A DNA stretch of 64,000 nt, taken from contig CM034239.1 in NCBI GenBank assembly GCA_019916065.1, positions 39,394,419 through 39,458,418 of the forward strand, read 5' to 3'. Made by a program: the position numbers and the translations under genes. Shown piece by piece: positions 1 through 11,499 of the stretch. The DNA is from Vitellaria paradoxa. Lineage: Eukaryota > Streptophyta > Magnoliopsida > Ericales > Sapotaceae. Each line of letters starts with the position of its first letter. Within the stretch, counting starts at the first letter, position 1. The notes beneath the pieces are model-generated. The model did no database searches and was not told where the DNA came from. It saw only the letters and a list, made by a program, of their open reading frames with translations.

Positions 1-95
1 TTTTTCCCAAATGGCCAGTATTCAAACAAGGGCGTCTGTGCCGTGGTCACGTGACTTCGGCCCTGCAACCTTTGTCCGCTATTGTAATCGAATTT
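1..95. repeat. Partial copy of a GC-richer motif block also found at 48.67 kb
   Basis: The first ~90 bases repeat the sequence at 48672-48760, including CCAAATGGCCAGTATTCAA and GTGCCGTGGTCACGTGACTT. The block is truncated by the window edge and followed by a long T tract. Its identity is unknown; it may be part of a dispersed element whose fuller copy lies near 48.6-48.95 kb. Confidence 0.7.
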
Positions 96-1400
96 TTTTT
101 TTTTTTTTTTTTTTGGGTTAAAAAGCAAACAAATTACTCAAATCCTGTCTGAGCAAAATTAATTGTTAAAATACTGAAATCGCGAAATCATACCGTGATT
201 CTCAACTCTGATTTCGCAATTTCTTTGTAAGTTATCATTATCTTTTTTGCATGATTAATTATTTTTAAATATTAATTTATGTATCTTTTTTTTATAAGTA
301 ATTGTCAAATAATTATCTAGATGCCAATTCTGGTTTAGAATTAACAAAAAAAAAAAAAAAAAAACTAATCAAAATAATTGCACATGCAAACTTGCAATAA
401 ATTTAAATTTGAGATATGAGAGTTTCAAATATATCAAATCACTTGGTAAAAATATTAATTAATTAAATTTGATAGATAGCAAAATTAATTTATTTTAATA
501 TATAGCATTTTTAAACTAAAGGAAATATATTTATTTAAAATAATTTTTCAATTTACAACAATTTTTGAGCTCTATACCTCGTTTTTAATATATTTTTTTT
601 ATTTTTTTTTATTTTTGATGCACACTTTATCTAAAACTATCGACTTAAACTTCATATAATATAAAATTATATATGCACAAATAAAAATAATAAGAAAATA
701 AATATTTAAAATTTAAAGTAATACAAACAAATTAAATAAATAAGAAGAAAAATATTTACAATTGGTTGAAATTCAAACCTTTACTTACTTGTCTACTCCT
801 ATCTTACTAATTTGTTAAATTATATTTTTGTACTTATCTCTTGTAAAATTATATTTTTTTATATTTATTCACTTATTTTAATTTTTAAGAGTTGGCTGGA
901 TATATGAGCCTAAAATAAATTTAAGATATTAAATATGAATTAAAAAAATAATATTAGTATATGAAGGTTGAGAGTATATGATTGCTTAGATTGATGGAAT
1001 ATTATCAAGTATATTTTGTCTAAAGGGTTGTCTATTACATTTAAATCTTTTATTTATAAGTTTGTTTAATCAAAGAAAGTTTGAATAGGAATCTTGAATT
1101 AGGTATTTTATTGTAGTTAAATAAATGAAAGTGAGTTTGAATAAAACCTTATAATCAAATTGATTACGAGGGTTTATTTATAAATATTTAAAAACTAAAT
1201 TTTAGGCTTAAAAAGATCCTAACAAAAAATTAAATGTGATTTTAATAAATAAATAATATTAATTGTAACATGATAACACAGTTTCATATTTAAAAAAATC
1301 ACGTTATAATTTTGTGGTTTTTTAATAGTATTTTTACAATTAATGTTTTTGATACAATATTTACATAATTTGTTTGATTTTAATAGTAAAGCCAAAAAAA
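96..1400. other. AT-rich intergenic DNA, no feature recognised
   Basis: The stretch is very AT-rich with A and T homopolymers and has no open frame with recognisable similarity. I see no RNA gene and no clear element boundary. Confidence 0.6.
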
Positions 1401-3350
1401 GAAAAAAGCTTCTTGAAACTCATATGAGGAAAATTGGTGTTGGGCCAAACTTGTTACTTTTTATATACTATGAATATTTTAACGTATAGTGTACATAATG
1501 AAGGTAATTTCTAACGGGGAAATAAAAACTTTTTAAGTTTGAGAATTTAATATACTAGTAATAACTTATATTTATAGCATTTTGAATAAAATTAGTATTA
1601 AATTTTTTATATAGTTAAAATTTTTAACAAAAAATTTTAATGAAAAAATTATAGTTTTAATTTTTTTTTAATTTTTAGGCCATATCAGGTACTATGTGTA
1701 TTTTGATCTTTCTCTCTCTAATAAATTTTTTATAAATATCATAAAAGAAAACACAAATTATACTACTTTAATTTGGAAGATTCAATTTATTAGAAATCAT
1801 AATTAGACTGAATTTAAGTTGATAATTTTTATTTGTATATGATTTCCACCTTTGAAATATAGTGAAATTTAAAATACACAAACCGTTTGTAAAATAGATG
1901 ATAATAGAATTCATAAAATAAAAATTAAACGGAAAGTTAAAAATATAATGATAATCTCAATAGTTAAATAATAAAAAATAATTCTTAACTATTGAATCTT
2001 AATTTGTAAAAGAAATATTTTTAAAATTCTTTAATTTTATTATATAGATAATACTTTTTAGTAAAAAAATAAAAGTAAAAAAAAAAAAAATAGACAGGAT
2101 GTTTAGCGAGAAAAAATGCTCCTCGCATAGTATAGAATGAGGTACCGTTTGAAGGAAATGTCAAAGTGTAGCATTCGTTTGGATGGTAAAAAGTTATAAA
2201 AAAAAAAAAAAAGTGATATGTGTCAATCACTTTTTGGAATACCAATTTAAATTTTTTTGATAAAATTCGTTCAAACGGGTAGATGATTTTGGTAAAAAAA
2301 GGACAAAAACATTGACAAAAGTTGCAAAAAGTGGGTAAATATTTGTTAACTTTTTGCAAAAATTTATAACTTTATTATAAAATTTTGTAAATTTTAAAAT
2401 TTTAAAATAAATGCATGGAAAACTAAAATGGCAAAAGTTTGTAAAAATTTGTAACTTTTTTTTTTATATTTTGAACTTCCAAATAACCCTAAATCTATCA
2501 ATTTTTAAAAAATTTTACCAATTTTTAGTATAAATTTCTTGATTTTTAACATAAATTTATCAACTTTTTATAAAAAAAAAATTAAAAGTGCTAAAAATTA
2601 AATTTCCAAATGAGGCTTAAGGAATCCTGAAGTTGATGTCAATTTTGACCGTCATTTCGTAATAATACAATGTGGATCATTTAATTAATATATAACAGCT
2701 TAAAAAAAATTATGTATTTTCATCTTATAAGATTTTTTTTACTGAAATTTTATTATTTTTTCAATAATTTGTAAGTGTATTAATCGGATTCATTTAAAAA
2801 ATGAAAAATTTAAGTCTGTTTTTAAAAAAACTACTAAGAAAAAAAAAACTTTTAGTGAAAAAAAATCATGTAAAATAGAAGTAAATGAAATAAATAAAAA
2901 TTAAATTTTAGTACTCAAAGTAACCCTAATTCACAAAAAACAAACTATTATAGAATGCGATATGTGGACCAATTTTGGATTAGCAAATGGGGCTGTTTAG
3001 ATAACTAATTTTCTCCAACAAATTCAAAGTTTCTCCAATTCATTTAATTTTTTTCAATTTTCTTAAAAAATCCAATTTTTTAATTTTTTTTAATTTTTAC
3101 TAATTTTTTTGAACTATTTTAAAAACATATGAACACTCAAAAGCTACAAACTTGAAAAATTTTTAATTTTGTTTGTACACCAAGCAACCCATATCATATT
3201 GCTAATAAGCAAGGAAGGAAATACAATAAGTAAACAAATTTAGAAAATTTTTCTACAGTAAGAGATTAATAGACCGAAAAAGTCTTCTAATAATGGGCCT
3301 TTAATCGACAGATAAGAAAGCGATCGAGAGTGATTTTTCTAAAATCACAT
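1400..3350. repeat. Segmental repeat, copy 1 (partner at 18.8-19.75 kb)
   Basis: Several blocks occur in the same order at 18.80-19.75 kb: the block around 1415-1560 (with GAAGGTAATTTCTAAC), the block around 2045-2110 (with AATAGACAGGATGTTTAGCG), the A/T-rich block at 2690-2960, and the block at 3190-3330 (with TAATAGACCG and GGGCCTTTAATCGACAG). Copy 1 is longer because extra DNA of about 480 bases lies at 1560-2045 and a MITE-like insertion at 2167-2622. No coding sequence is evident. The short open frame at 2021-2359 on the minus strand is low-complexity Phe/Tyr-rich sequence and is not called a gene. Confidence 0.55.
2167..2622. mobile_element. Putative MITE with GTTTGGA-type terminal inverted repeats
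   Basis: The left end reads AGCATTCGTTTGGATGG. The reverse complement of the right end reads CCTTAAGCCTCATTTGGAAA. This resembles the short imperfect ends of hAT-like plant MITEs. The inside is AT-rich and noncoding, and no clear target-site duplication was recognised. Confidence 0.35.
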
Positions 3351-4118
3351 TTGTGTGGGGTTTAAAATTGACCAGTCACCAAAGCCACTTTTGATAAAGA
3401 GACATCTCTTTCATCTAATAATTTTTTATTCAATATTCAGGCTTGATTTGGAAAAATTAGTATGTGTTAATTTTTTGGGAAATAAAAATTTCTAATATAT
3501 TAATATTTATACCCTTATGTGCTAATAGTTTGTTAATAGCTTAAGAAAATTAGTAAGGATAATCTGATAATTTTTGTATTTGTTAGTAGCTTGTTATAAA
3601 TTAGCACGTGCTAATTGCGGATTTCCGAACGAACCCTCGAGTTAAAAAAAAAACTGCTTTTTTTTTTTGTTTTAAAATAACAAATGGGTTTTGACATGAC
3701 CACCAAATAAATAAAATAAAAAAATGGGAGCAGATATGGGTTAATATTTTAACTTTATTATTTTTTGTTAACAAAATTTCTAAAAGCAAAATAAAGAAAA
3801 AAGTTTTTAGAACTTTCTACACTGTTTAAAAAATAATTGATAAAACTTTGAATTTTCGATTTTTGTTTCGTCCTTACAAAAACATTAAATAAATATTTGT
3901 CTATAAGTTTTTGTGACAAAATTTCAGGAGGCATGAGACAGTTTTTATTACTTTTAAACAGTGTACTTGATTCCATAAAACAAAACAAATTACACTCAAA
4001 GTCATTAAGCTCAAGTTATTAATTAGTCTTAAATATGCCATTGCTGTGTAAAGCGATCATGACAAAATGAACTCTATAATTGCTGGTGCAAGTGGGCCAA
4101 TAGTTCCACCATCTCGAT
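3111..4118. repeat. Dispersed ~1-kb repeat, copy 1
   Basis: This is a near-parallel copy of 5383-6189. Shared landmarks are GAACTATTTTAAAAACA, ACAGTAAGAGATTAATAGAC, CACTTTTGATAAAGAG, GTGACCACCAAATAAATAAA and TTGCTGTGTAAAGCGATCA. A more degraded copy lies at 11.5-12.35 kb and a partial one at 19.56-19.74 kb. Copy 1 carries a ~200-base insertion at 3438-3639 that copy 2 lacks. No protein-coding potential is recognised. Confidence 0.75.
3438..3639. mobile_element. MITE-like insertion inside dispersed repeat copy 1
   Basis: The segment is present in copy 1 and absent from copy 2 at ~5725, where TTCAATATTTAAGTTAAAA is continuous. The left end GGCTTGATTTGG pairs imperfectly with the reverse complement of the right end, GGGTTCGTTCGG. 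This is a common terminus type of small hAT-like plant MITEs. The target-site duplication is unclear. Confidence 0.5.
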
Positions 4119-5382
4119 GTGTTGGCTTCCATGTATTCCACCCGCGTGCGTGGATGCAAGTTTACACCGCAAAGACAAACAAGTCGCCATTAGAAAACTA
4201 GAAAATTATTTTTTTATTTTTTTTTTCTATTAAACTTTTCCAGCTACTTTTGTCTGTAAAAAAAAGGATACATAGGTGAAGAAGATTATACTTTTTGCGA
4301 GGCTGATTTATGAAAAAAAAATAAAAATAAAAAATAAAAACAACAACAAACGGAGAGATGCTAGAGACTAAGAGGTGAGAAAGAACTAAGACAATTTATT
4401 TTATGTGATTTTTTTTTATTATTGGTAAACGGGATTCGGGGAGCTTGAGATCAAATTCAAGTAGACAAGAAAGCTAAATGAGAACTCGTCAACAGAGTTA
4501 CGGCACTCCTTGTTTTATGTAATTTTTCTATCAAAGTTATAGTGAATTCTCTAGTAAGCGTAGACACTATCGAATTATATCGAATTATGTAAAGTTTTCG
4601 CGTTAACTTTTTATTTGTGTGTTTTTAACTTCATTGATAATTTTTAAAAAGTAGTTTCAGAGCCAAGTTAAAAGAGCAGAGCTAAAAACGGTTGAAATTT
4701 ATCTCTGCCCAAAATTTTATTTTTTTTAATTGCTCAAAATTCATTTTTTTAATATATCAGAGTGATCCTTTCGACGGGATAAAGCCAATGATTCAAACCG
4801 CGTAAAAAAATTGTGCCTGGACTTGCATACACGGTGCTGACAAAGTTGTCACAGGAAAAAGTAGAATTACTCAACAGTGCCTGAGATAAGACTTGTGGGG
4901 TCTTTTCAGAAAAATAGTATATAAATTAAATTTGTAAGTATTATCTTGTCCACATGGTTTGATTGTTCCCGTGTTTACAGGACACAAGAATCAATTCTTG
5001 CTCTGGACATATTAGGAAGTATTCGTCCACATACCATAGCAGTCCAGCCAGCGACACCTCATTAGTTTCGTCAGCAATTTGGCCGGTGCTACTATTGTCC
5101 AGCCATTTCATCTGATAACATATTTGGAATTATATAAATTTATAATAATTAATATCTCATATATTATATAATGAATAAAAAATTTAAATTTTATAGTCTC
5201 ATAATTTATTTTTATAAAAATTTATAAAATTTTATATTTTTTAATAAATTCAAACAGTGTTAATATTAAAGTATTTGAGAAAATTAATTACAATTTAACT
5301 CTCAAAATTTCAAAAAATCACTGTTCAACCCTAAAATTTTTGAAAGTTTTTAGTTAAGCCTTCGTAGTTTTACTAATTTTTT
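4119..5382. other. Intergenic DNA, no feature recognised
   Basis: The stretch is a little less AT-rich around 4750-5110 (for example GTGCTGACAAAGTTGTCACA) but has no open frame or element end that I recognise. It is probably a decayed repeat of unknown type. Confidence 0.5.
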
Positions 5383-6189
5383 TGAACTATTTTAAAAACA
5401 CACTGACACATTAAAAGTTACAAAATTAAAAATTTTTAAAATTTATTTGCACACCAAACAACCCACATTTTATTGCTAATAGGTAAGAAAAGAAATACAA
5501 TAAGTGAATAAATTTAGAAAAAATTTTCACGTAACAAATTCGGAAAATTTTCTCACAGTAAGAGATTAATAGACTAGAAAGTCTTTTAATACTTGGTCTT
5601 TAATCAACGGATAAGAAAGCGATTTCTTAAAGTCACATCCATGTGGGGTTCAAAATTGACGAGTTACCAAACCCACTTTTGATAAAGAGGACATCTCTTT
5701 TATACGATAATTCTTTATTCAATATTTAAGTTAAAAGAAAACTGTTTTTTCTTTTTCTTTTTTGTAAATAACAAATGAATTTTGACGTGACCACCAAATA
5801 AATAAAATAAAAAAAAAGGGGTTCGATATAGGTTAATTTTTCAACTTTATTTTTTTCTTAACAAAATTTCTGAAAGTGAAAGTAAAAGAAAAAGTTTTTA
5901 GAACATTTTACGCTGTTTACAAAATAATAATTAATAAAATTTTGAATTTTTGAGTTTTGTTTTGTCCTTACAAAAAACATTAAATAAATATTTGGCTATA
6001 AATTTTTTTTGACAAAATCTCAAGAGGCATAAGACAGTTTTTATTACTTTTTAAACAGTGTACTTAAGAACAAAACAAATTACACTCGAAGTAATGAAGC
6101 TCAAGCTACTGATTAGCCTTGAATATGCTATTGCTGTGTAAAGCGATCACGGCAAAATGAACTCCATAATTGCCAGTGCAAGGGAGACA
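5383..6189. repeat. Dispersed ~1-kb repeat, copy 2
   Basis: Direct copy of 3111-4118 without the 200-base insertion. It contains the same ordered landmarks and ends with the block TTGCTGTGTAAAGCGATCAC. Confidence 0.75.
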
Positions 6190-6191
6190 AG

Positions 6192-6925
6192 GGCCTGAAG
6201 TTGCTTTTCCTATCTATTAAAAAGATGGTTAGAATATCAATGTATAATACGTTAATCTCATAAATGACAAAATTCTTTTTTTTTTTAACATTTAATTTAT
6301 CTATCTTTTAAATAAATAAAATTTATATAAAAATAAAAATATCTACTTAAATATTGAATTACAACAGATATTAAAGAAGATATATTAATAAAATTTATAT
6401 ATATCTTAAATTGTATTAATTTACATGAAATAAAAAAAAAGTCTTTTATTTTTCTAATGTGATGTAAAATAAAAACATATATTTTATTAAACTATTATTT
6501 CTATTACTTTAATATTGTAATGATAATTTAATATAAGATTTGTCAATAATTTTTTTAATTTATTAAATTGAAGGTGTAATAATTTAAATATAGATAAAAT
6601 ATTATTTTTTCAAATATATTTAGGTTACATTTGTATTTATAAATTTTAAATAATGAACTTGAAAAACTTAAAAAATTAAATTTTATAGTAAAAATTTTAA
6701 TTTAATAATTAAATATTTTATATTTAAAAATTATATTTTGTAATAAAAATTTATATTTAAATTATTATACCTTTAATTTAATAAATTTTAGAGATATATA
6801 AATTTTACTACATCCACGATAATTTAATATCTCTTGCAATTTAATATTTAAATTAATTTTTTATTTTCATATAAATTTTATTTATTTAAAAAATACATAA
6901 ATTAACTGTTAAATTAGGGACATGA
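6192..6925. mobile_element. AT-rich noncoding element related to the one at 22.7-23.6 kb
   Basis: The left edge GGGCCTGAAGTTGC resembles the left edge GGGCCTGACGTTCC of the inverted-repeat element at 22703-23576. The AT-rich interior (for example ATTATTATACCTTTAATTTAATAAA and TTTAATATCTCTTGCAATTTAATAT read in pieces) parallels that element in order and orientation. The right end is unclear, so the boundaries are approximate. Confidence 0.35.
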
Positions 6926-6939
6926 CAAGTGCATTACTG

Positions 6940-7480
6940 TTATTCGACGATGGGTCGATCAAAGTGAATTCCACCATATTTCACAAGAAACTTCAATTGA
7001 TGTCTTACGGAATCAGTTGGGATCAATGTACGAGAGACAAATAACATAAAATAAAACTTACCTAGTGAGAAAACTTGTCAATATGAAGTATAATGATGGA
7101 CGCAGCATATCGGACTATCTTAGTAACTTTCAAGGTATAATAAATTAGTTAACTACACTAACGATTGTGTTAGAAGATGAGTTACAAGCATTGTTTTTAC
7201 TAAATTCATTACCAAATAGTCTGGAGACACTAGTGGTGTCATTCAATAATTCAATAAGCTAAACAATGCATATTTTTGGGATGTGGAAATGAAGAATATG
7301 GGTAATGATTTCGAGACTTGATTGAAAAGAAACTTATCAGGAGTAGAGATGTTGTGTTTCTTAAAGATCAAACAATTTAAGAAATTGTGCAAATGGCAAA
7401 GACTAGAGTTTCACCTGAAATTCAAGGTGGACCCTGACATTCCACCAATGGAGACTGAAGAATTGGGGGAAGATGAATAA
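6940..7480 (+). pseudogene. Ty1/copia retrotransposon relic: gag fused to a mid-pol fragment
   Basis: One plus-strand frame from about 6948 reads as the copia gag core (UBN2 / Retrotran_gag_2 type): ...LVRKLVNMKYNDGRSISDYL... then ...LEDELQALFLLNSLPNSLE.... It is interrupted by TAA near 7045 and by TAG at about 7148, where family members usually have Gln. About 100 bases further on, the sequence reads RDLIEKKLIRSRDVVFLKD. That is the conserved copia pol segment between integrase and reverse transcriptase. Protease and integrase are therefore missing, so this is an internally deleted, inactive copy. No LTRs were recognised next to it. Family assignment rests on remembered motifs of copia polyproteins and I am fairly sure of it; the exact lineage is unknown. 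Confidence 0.8.
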
Positions 7481-7792
7481 GTTGAAAACTTCTCACAAAC
7501 GATAAACAAGTTATATGATTCATAATCAAAATTATATGATTCATAATCAAAGTAAACTTAAAAATTCTCACTTAAAATTTTTAAATTTATTTTTATTATA
7601 AATCAACTGATTAAAATTGAACTGTTCACAATCTTGATATCAAGGAGTTAAGTGATTTTAATCTTCTCTCTTTTGTGTGATTTGGCAACATCGCATTTGG
7701 ATGTTTGTCGCTTGATGTCTAATGCTAGTGTCAACTTTTTAATTCAACAATTCACAATAAATCTTAAATTTTGAAGTTATGCAAACCTAACT
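7481..7792. other. Intergenic DNA, no feature recognised
   Basis: It contains a short tandem duplication near 7518-7548 (TATATGATTCATAATCAAA twice) and nothing else I can identify. Confidence 0.5.
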
Positions 7793-8062
7793 TAGGTTAT
7801 GTTTTAGTTGCACAAAAAAAATATTATCTTTCATTCATTTTAAATAACTTTTCTTAATTGAAATTTTTTAGACATTCGATAAAAATTTAAAATTTCTAAT
7901 AACTTTTAATAACTTTTAACAATTTGATAAAAGCATAGGTAATTTTAAAAATTTTTTTGTATAAAAAATTATTAAAATTTGAAAGTTGCCAAACAAGTAA
8001 TTTTTAAAAATTAATAAAAATTGCACTTTTTTGTGCAAATCAAATGGGGGACTTAAGGCCCT
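7793..8062. mobile_element. Putative MITE, ~270 bp
   Basis: The left end ATGTTTTAGTTGCACAAAAA and the reverse complement of the right end, CCATTTGATTTGCACAAAAA, form an imperfect terminal inverted repeat of about 20 bases. The interior is AT-rich and noncoding. The minus-strand open frame at 7916-8110 is inside and next to it and is not a gene. Confidence 0.45.
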
Positions 8063-8524
8063 TAATGATGAAATGCCTTTAAAATCTTTGATTTCACGTA
8101 TAAATTTCACATAAAATTAAAACTTCCAAAAAGATACTTTACTAATGTAATTTAAATTTGTATTTTAAAAAATATTTCTTATTAAAAAATACAGGTAAGT
8201 CAACTTGTCAAGGTATTCATAATATTTATGATAGGAAGATAATTCATATATCTATATCTTGAAATTTTAATTTTTGATAAACAAAATTTATTTAATTTTG
8301 GAGTAATTGAACTGCCATGAATTAAAATTTTTGTATATTAAAATTTATTTGAAACATTGTGTCTTTCAAATGTACTAATTTTGAAGCCAAACAATATCTA
8401 ACCTATTTACTCATTAAATTGACAAACCTATTTTTTATCAGATCGTTGGAACTATTTTTAGAATCGATAGTTTATATAGTACTAACTGGCGAATTAATCA
8501 TAATAAATTTTAAATTTATACTTA
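8063..8524. other. AT-rich DNA, no feature recognised
   Basis: Noncoding AT-rich sequence without recognisable element ends or RNA genes. Confidence 0.5.
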
Positions 8525-8937
8525 GGTAACTGTAACGGAAAATTGTATCCAAGTCATACTTGGTAATCTTTTAAAGTTATTAGTCACACTCAAAAAAAAA
8601 AGTATTGCTTTTAAGTCACATTAATGTGAAAAATTTTGTATTTAAGTCATACTTTTGAGTGGGTCCCACGAGTTTGTTTTAAATATAATTTATAATATGA
8701 CTTAAATGCTCTTTTTCTATAATTAACTGAGATGAAGTTACCGAAAATTATGGAACCGAGAATCACGTTTTCCGTTTTTGTTTCATTCCTTATAAATCGC
8801 GTGAAGATATAGTGAGATAAAAATCTGTTAAATGATTATATACGAAGGAATACACACGGATTACGCGAGTTTGTGCGGTGAGATTAACGTCGGTCGAATG
8901 AATATATACGGATCTGGATTACGTATTTAAACACATG
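8525..8937. repeat. Left flank of the satellite, inverted relative to the right flank
   Basis: The words TTAGTCACACTCAAAAAA and AAGTCATACTTTTGAGTG recur in inverted orientation in the right flank at about 10920-10985 (there AAGTGTGACTTATTCAC and TTTTTTGAGTATGACTTA on the plus strand). The satellite array thus sits between two related arms, which suggests one larger inverted-repeat element of about 2.5 kb (8525-11000). The match is short and imperfect. Confidence 0.4.
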
Positions 8938-10470
8938 ACTGTGGTACTGTTTTTTTTAGGATGCATGCTCATTCAAAAACAGTACCACATGACTCTATCA
9001 TGCAAACATCACATTTAAACACAAAAATAGTTCACATATCAAACGAATAACTGACAGTACCGCATGTGTGACAGTACCACATGTCTGCGATATTGTTTTT
9101 TTAGGATGTATGCTCGCTCAAAAACAGTACCGCATGACTCTATCATGCAAACATCACATTTAAACACAAAAATAGTTCACATATCAAACGAATAACCGAC
9201 AGTACCGCATGTGTGACAGTACCACATGTCTGCGGTACTGTTTTTTTTATGATGCATGCTCGTTCAAAAACAGTACCGCATGACTCTATCATGCAAACAT
9301 CACATTTAAACACAAAAATAGTTCGCATATCAAATGAATAACCGACAGTACTGCATGTGTGACAGTACCACATGTCTGCGATACTGTTTTTTTTAGGATG
9401 CATGCTCGCTCAAAAACAGTACCGTATGACTCTATCATGCAAACATCACATTTAAACACAAAAATAGTTCACATATCAAACGAATAACCGACAGTACCGC
9501 ATGTTTGACAGTACCACATGTCTGCGGTACTGTTTTTTTTATGATGCATGCTCGTTCAAAAACAGTACCGCATGACTCTATCATGCAAACATCACATTTA
9601 AACACAAAAATAGTTCGCATATCAAACGAATAACCGACAGTACCGCATGTGTGACAGTACCACATGTCTGCGGTACTGTTTTTTTTAGGATGCATGCTCG
9701 TTCAAAAACAGTACGCATGACTCTATCATGCAAACATCACATGTAAACACAAAAATAGTTCACATATCAAACAAATAACCGACAGTACCGCATGTGTGAC
9801 AGTACCACGTGTCTGCGGTACTATTTTTTTTAGGATGCATGCTCGTTCCAAAACAGTACCGTATGACTCTATCATGCAAACATCACATTTAAACACAAAA
9901 ATTGTTCACATATCAAACGAATAACCGACAGTACCGCATATGTGACAGTACCACATGTCTACGGTACTGTTTTTTTTAGGATGCATGCTCGGTCAAAAAC
10001 AGTACTGCATGACTCTATTATGCAAACATCACATATAAACACAAAAATAGTTCACATATCAAACGAATGATCGACAGTACCGCATGTGTGACAGTACCAC
10101 ATGTCTGCGGTACTGTTTTTTTTAGGATGCATGCTCGTTCAAAAATAGTACCGCATGACTCTATCATGCAAACATCACATGTAAACACAAAAATAGTTCA
10201 CATATCAAACGAATAACCGACAGTACCGCATGTGTGACAGTACCACATGTCTGCGGTACTGTTTTTTTTAGGATGCATGCTCGTTCAAAAACAGTATCGC
10301 ATGACTCTATCATACAAACATCACATGTAAACACAAAAATAGTTCACATATCAAACGAATGACCGACAGTACCGCATGTGTGACAGTACCACATGTCTGC
10401 GGTATTGTTTTTTTTTTAGGATGCATGCTCGTTAAAAAACAGTACCGCATGACTATATCATGCAAAGAAT
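8938..10470. repeat. 146-bp tandem satellite, about 10.5 copies, with a hairpin in every unit
   Basis: The word CATGACTCTATCATGC recurs with spacings of 145, 146, 146, 146, 145, 146, 146, 146, 146 and 148 bases. Each unit holds GCGGTACTGTTTTT and, about 20 bases on, its exact reverse complement AAAAACAGTACCGC. Each unit can therefore fold into a 14-bp stem over a short loop containing GGATGCATGCTCG. Units differ by scattered substitutions (for example ATGACTCTATTA near 10010). Because 146 is not a multiple of three, the 86-residue minus-strand open frames here run through different frames of successive units and are not genes. Confidence 0.95.
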
Positions 10471-10690
10471 GGTGCTGTTTTAATGAGGTACTGTTTTATT
10501 ATGCGGTACTGTTTTATTATGCGGTACTGTTTATTATGCAGTACTATTTTATTATGCGGTACTGTTTTTTATACGGTACTGTTTTATTATGTGGTACTGT
10601 TTTTTATGCGGTACTATTTTTATGCGATAATGTTTTATTATGTGGTACTATTTTTTATGCGGTATTATTTTATTATGTGGTACTGTTTTC
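10471..10690. repeat. 18-bp minisatellite GCGGTACTGTTTTATTAT, about 12-13 copies
   Basis: It follows the satellite directly, after a broken last unit at about 10467. Copies are 17-19 bases long with variants such as GTGGTACTGTTTTTTAT and GCAGTACTATTTTATTAT. The core GCGGTACTGTTTT is the same as the stem arm of the 146-bp unit, so the minisatellite probably arose from it. Open frames across the array (plus strand, 10359-10698) are low-complexity Tyr/Leu/Val repeats and are not genes. Confidence 0.9.
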
Positions 10691-10697
10691 CTAAATA

Positions 10698-10848
10698 GTT
10701 TTGATTTTGTTTCCAAAAATCAATTTTACTTGTTTTGTAAAGAAGATAGAAAGTCGCGGAATTAGGTTTTTCTCAAACAGTTTTGATTTTGTTTCAAAAA
10801 ATCAGTTTTACTTGCTTTATAAAGAAGATGGAAAGTCACGAAATTATG
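10698..10848. repeat. 82-bp tandem duplication
   Basis: Two copies of a sequence beginning GTTTTGATTTTGTTTC start at 10698 and 10780. Both contain TAAAGAAGAT(A/G)GAAAGTC. The duplication joins the minisatellite to the right flank arm. Confidence 0.85.
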
Positions 10849-11499
10849 AGTAAAGTGTGCATTATTTTCGGATAAAACTGACAGTTTTGAAATGCAGTGA
10901 AAAACGCGTGATGTCCTTTTTGTCTTTTTATTGCAAGTGTGACTTATTCACAAGTAAGTTTTTTGAGTATGACTTAAATTATTATAAATATATAAATAGT
11001 GACCGGTTTCCAAAAACTCATAACTGTAATGTCCGAATTTTCATAACTCGAAAACTCGAGGTCACTCTAACATAGATTTTAGGAACCTAAAATAAGAGAA
11101 AATAATATTTTTTTTATAATAACGCCAAATTGCAATGCATGTGAACTATTTATTTATTTATTTTTATTTTCTAATTTCGTAGTTCATACTTATTTGATAT
11201 AATAATAGAAGTACATATAATAAGAGCACAAATGAAATTACGAAAGGACTAGAACAATGAACGGCGTATATAGTTGCCGGCATACCAAGTTGTTTCCTTC
11301 GGACCAGTGTAGCTTGAGACAACCAGCCAAACAAAATTGATTTTTACGGTGAGTCCCAAATTGATTTTAATTTTGAAACTAATTTGGTGATCTCTTTTTC
11401 CTACTTTCAATTTTAATTAATAAATTAATCATTAATTTATAAAAAATTTGGTACATTTTATTTTTATTTATAAATCTAACAGCACTTTTGAAAAGTAAA
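10849..11499. other. Right flank of the satellite and AT-rich DNA
   Basis: 10920-10985 is the inverted partner of the left flank arm (see 8525-8937). The remainder to 11499 is noncoding. A GC-richer stretch at 11240-11330 has no open frame that I recognise. Confidence 0.4.

Noticed and set aside
2021..2359. 112-residue minus-strand open frame rich in Phe and Tyr
   Set aside because: It reads through A/T homopolymers and a MITE-like insertion and resembles no protein family.
9143..9695. Two 86-residue minus-strand open frames that are almost identical to each other
   Set aside because: They are translations of the 146-bp satellite; the period is not a multiple of three and each frame simply crosses two units.
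10359..10698. Overlapping plus-strand open frames of 111 and 71 residues with repeated tyrosine/leucine pattern
   Set aside because: They are low-complexity translations of the 18-bp minisatellite.
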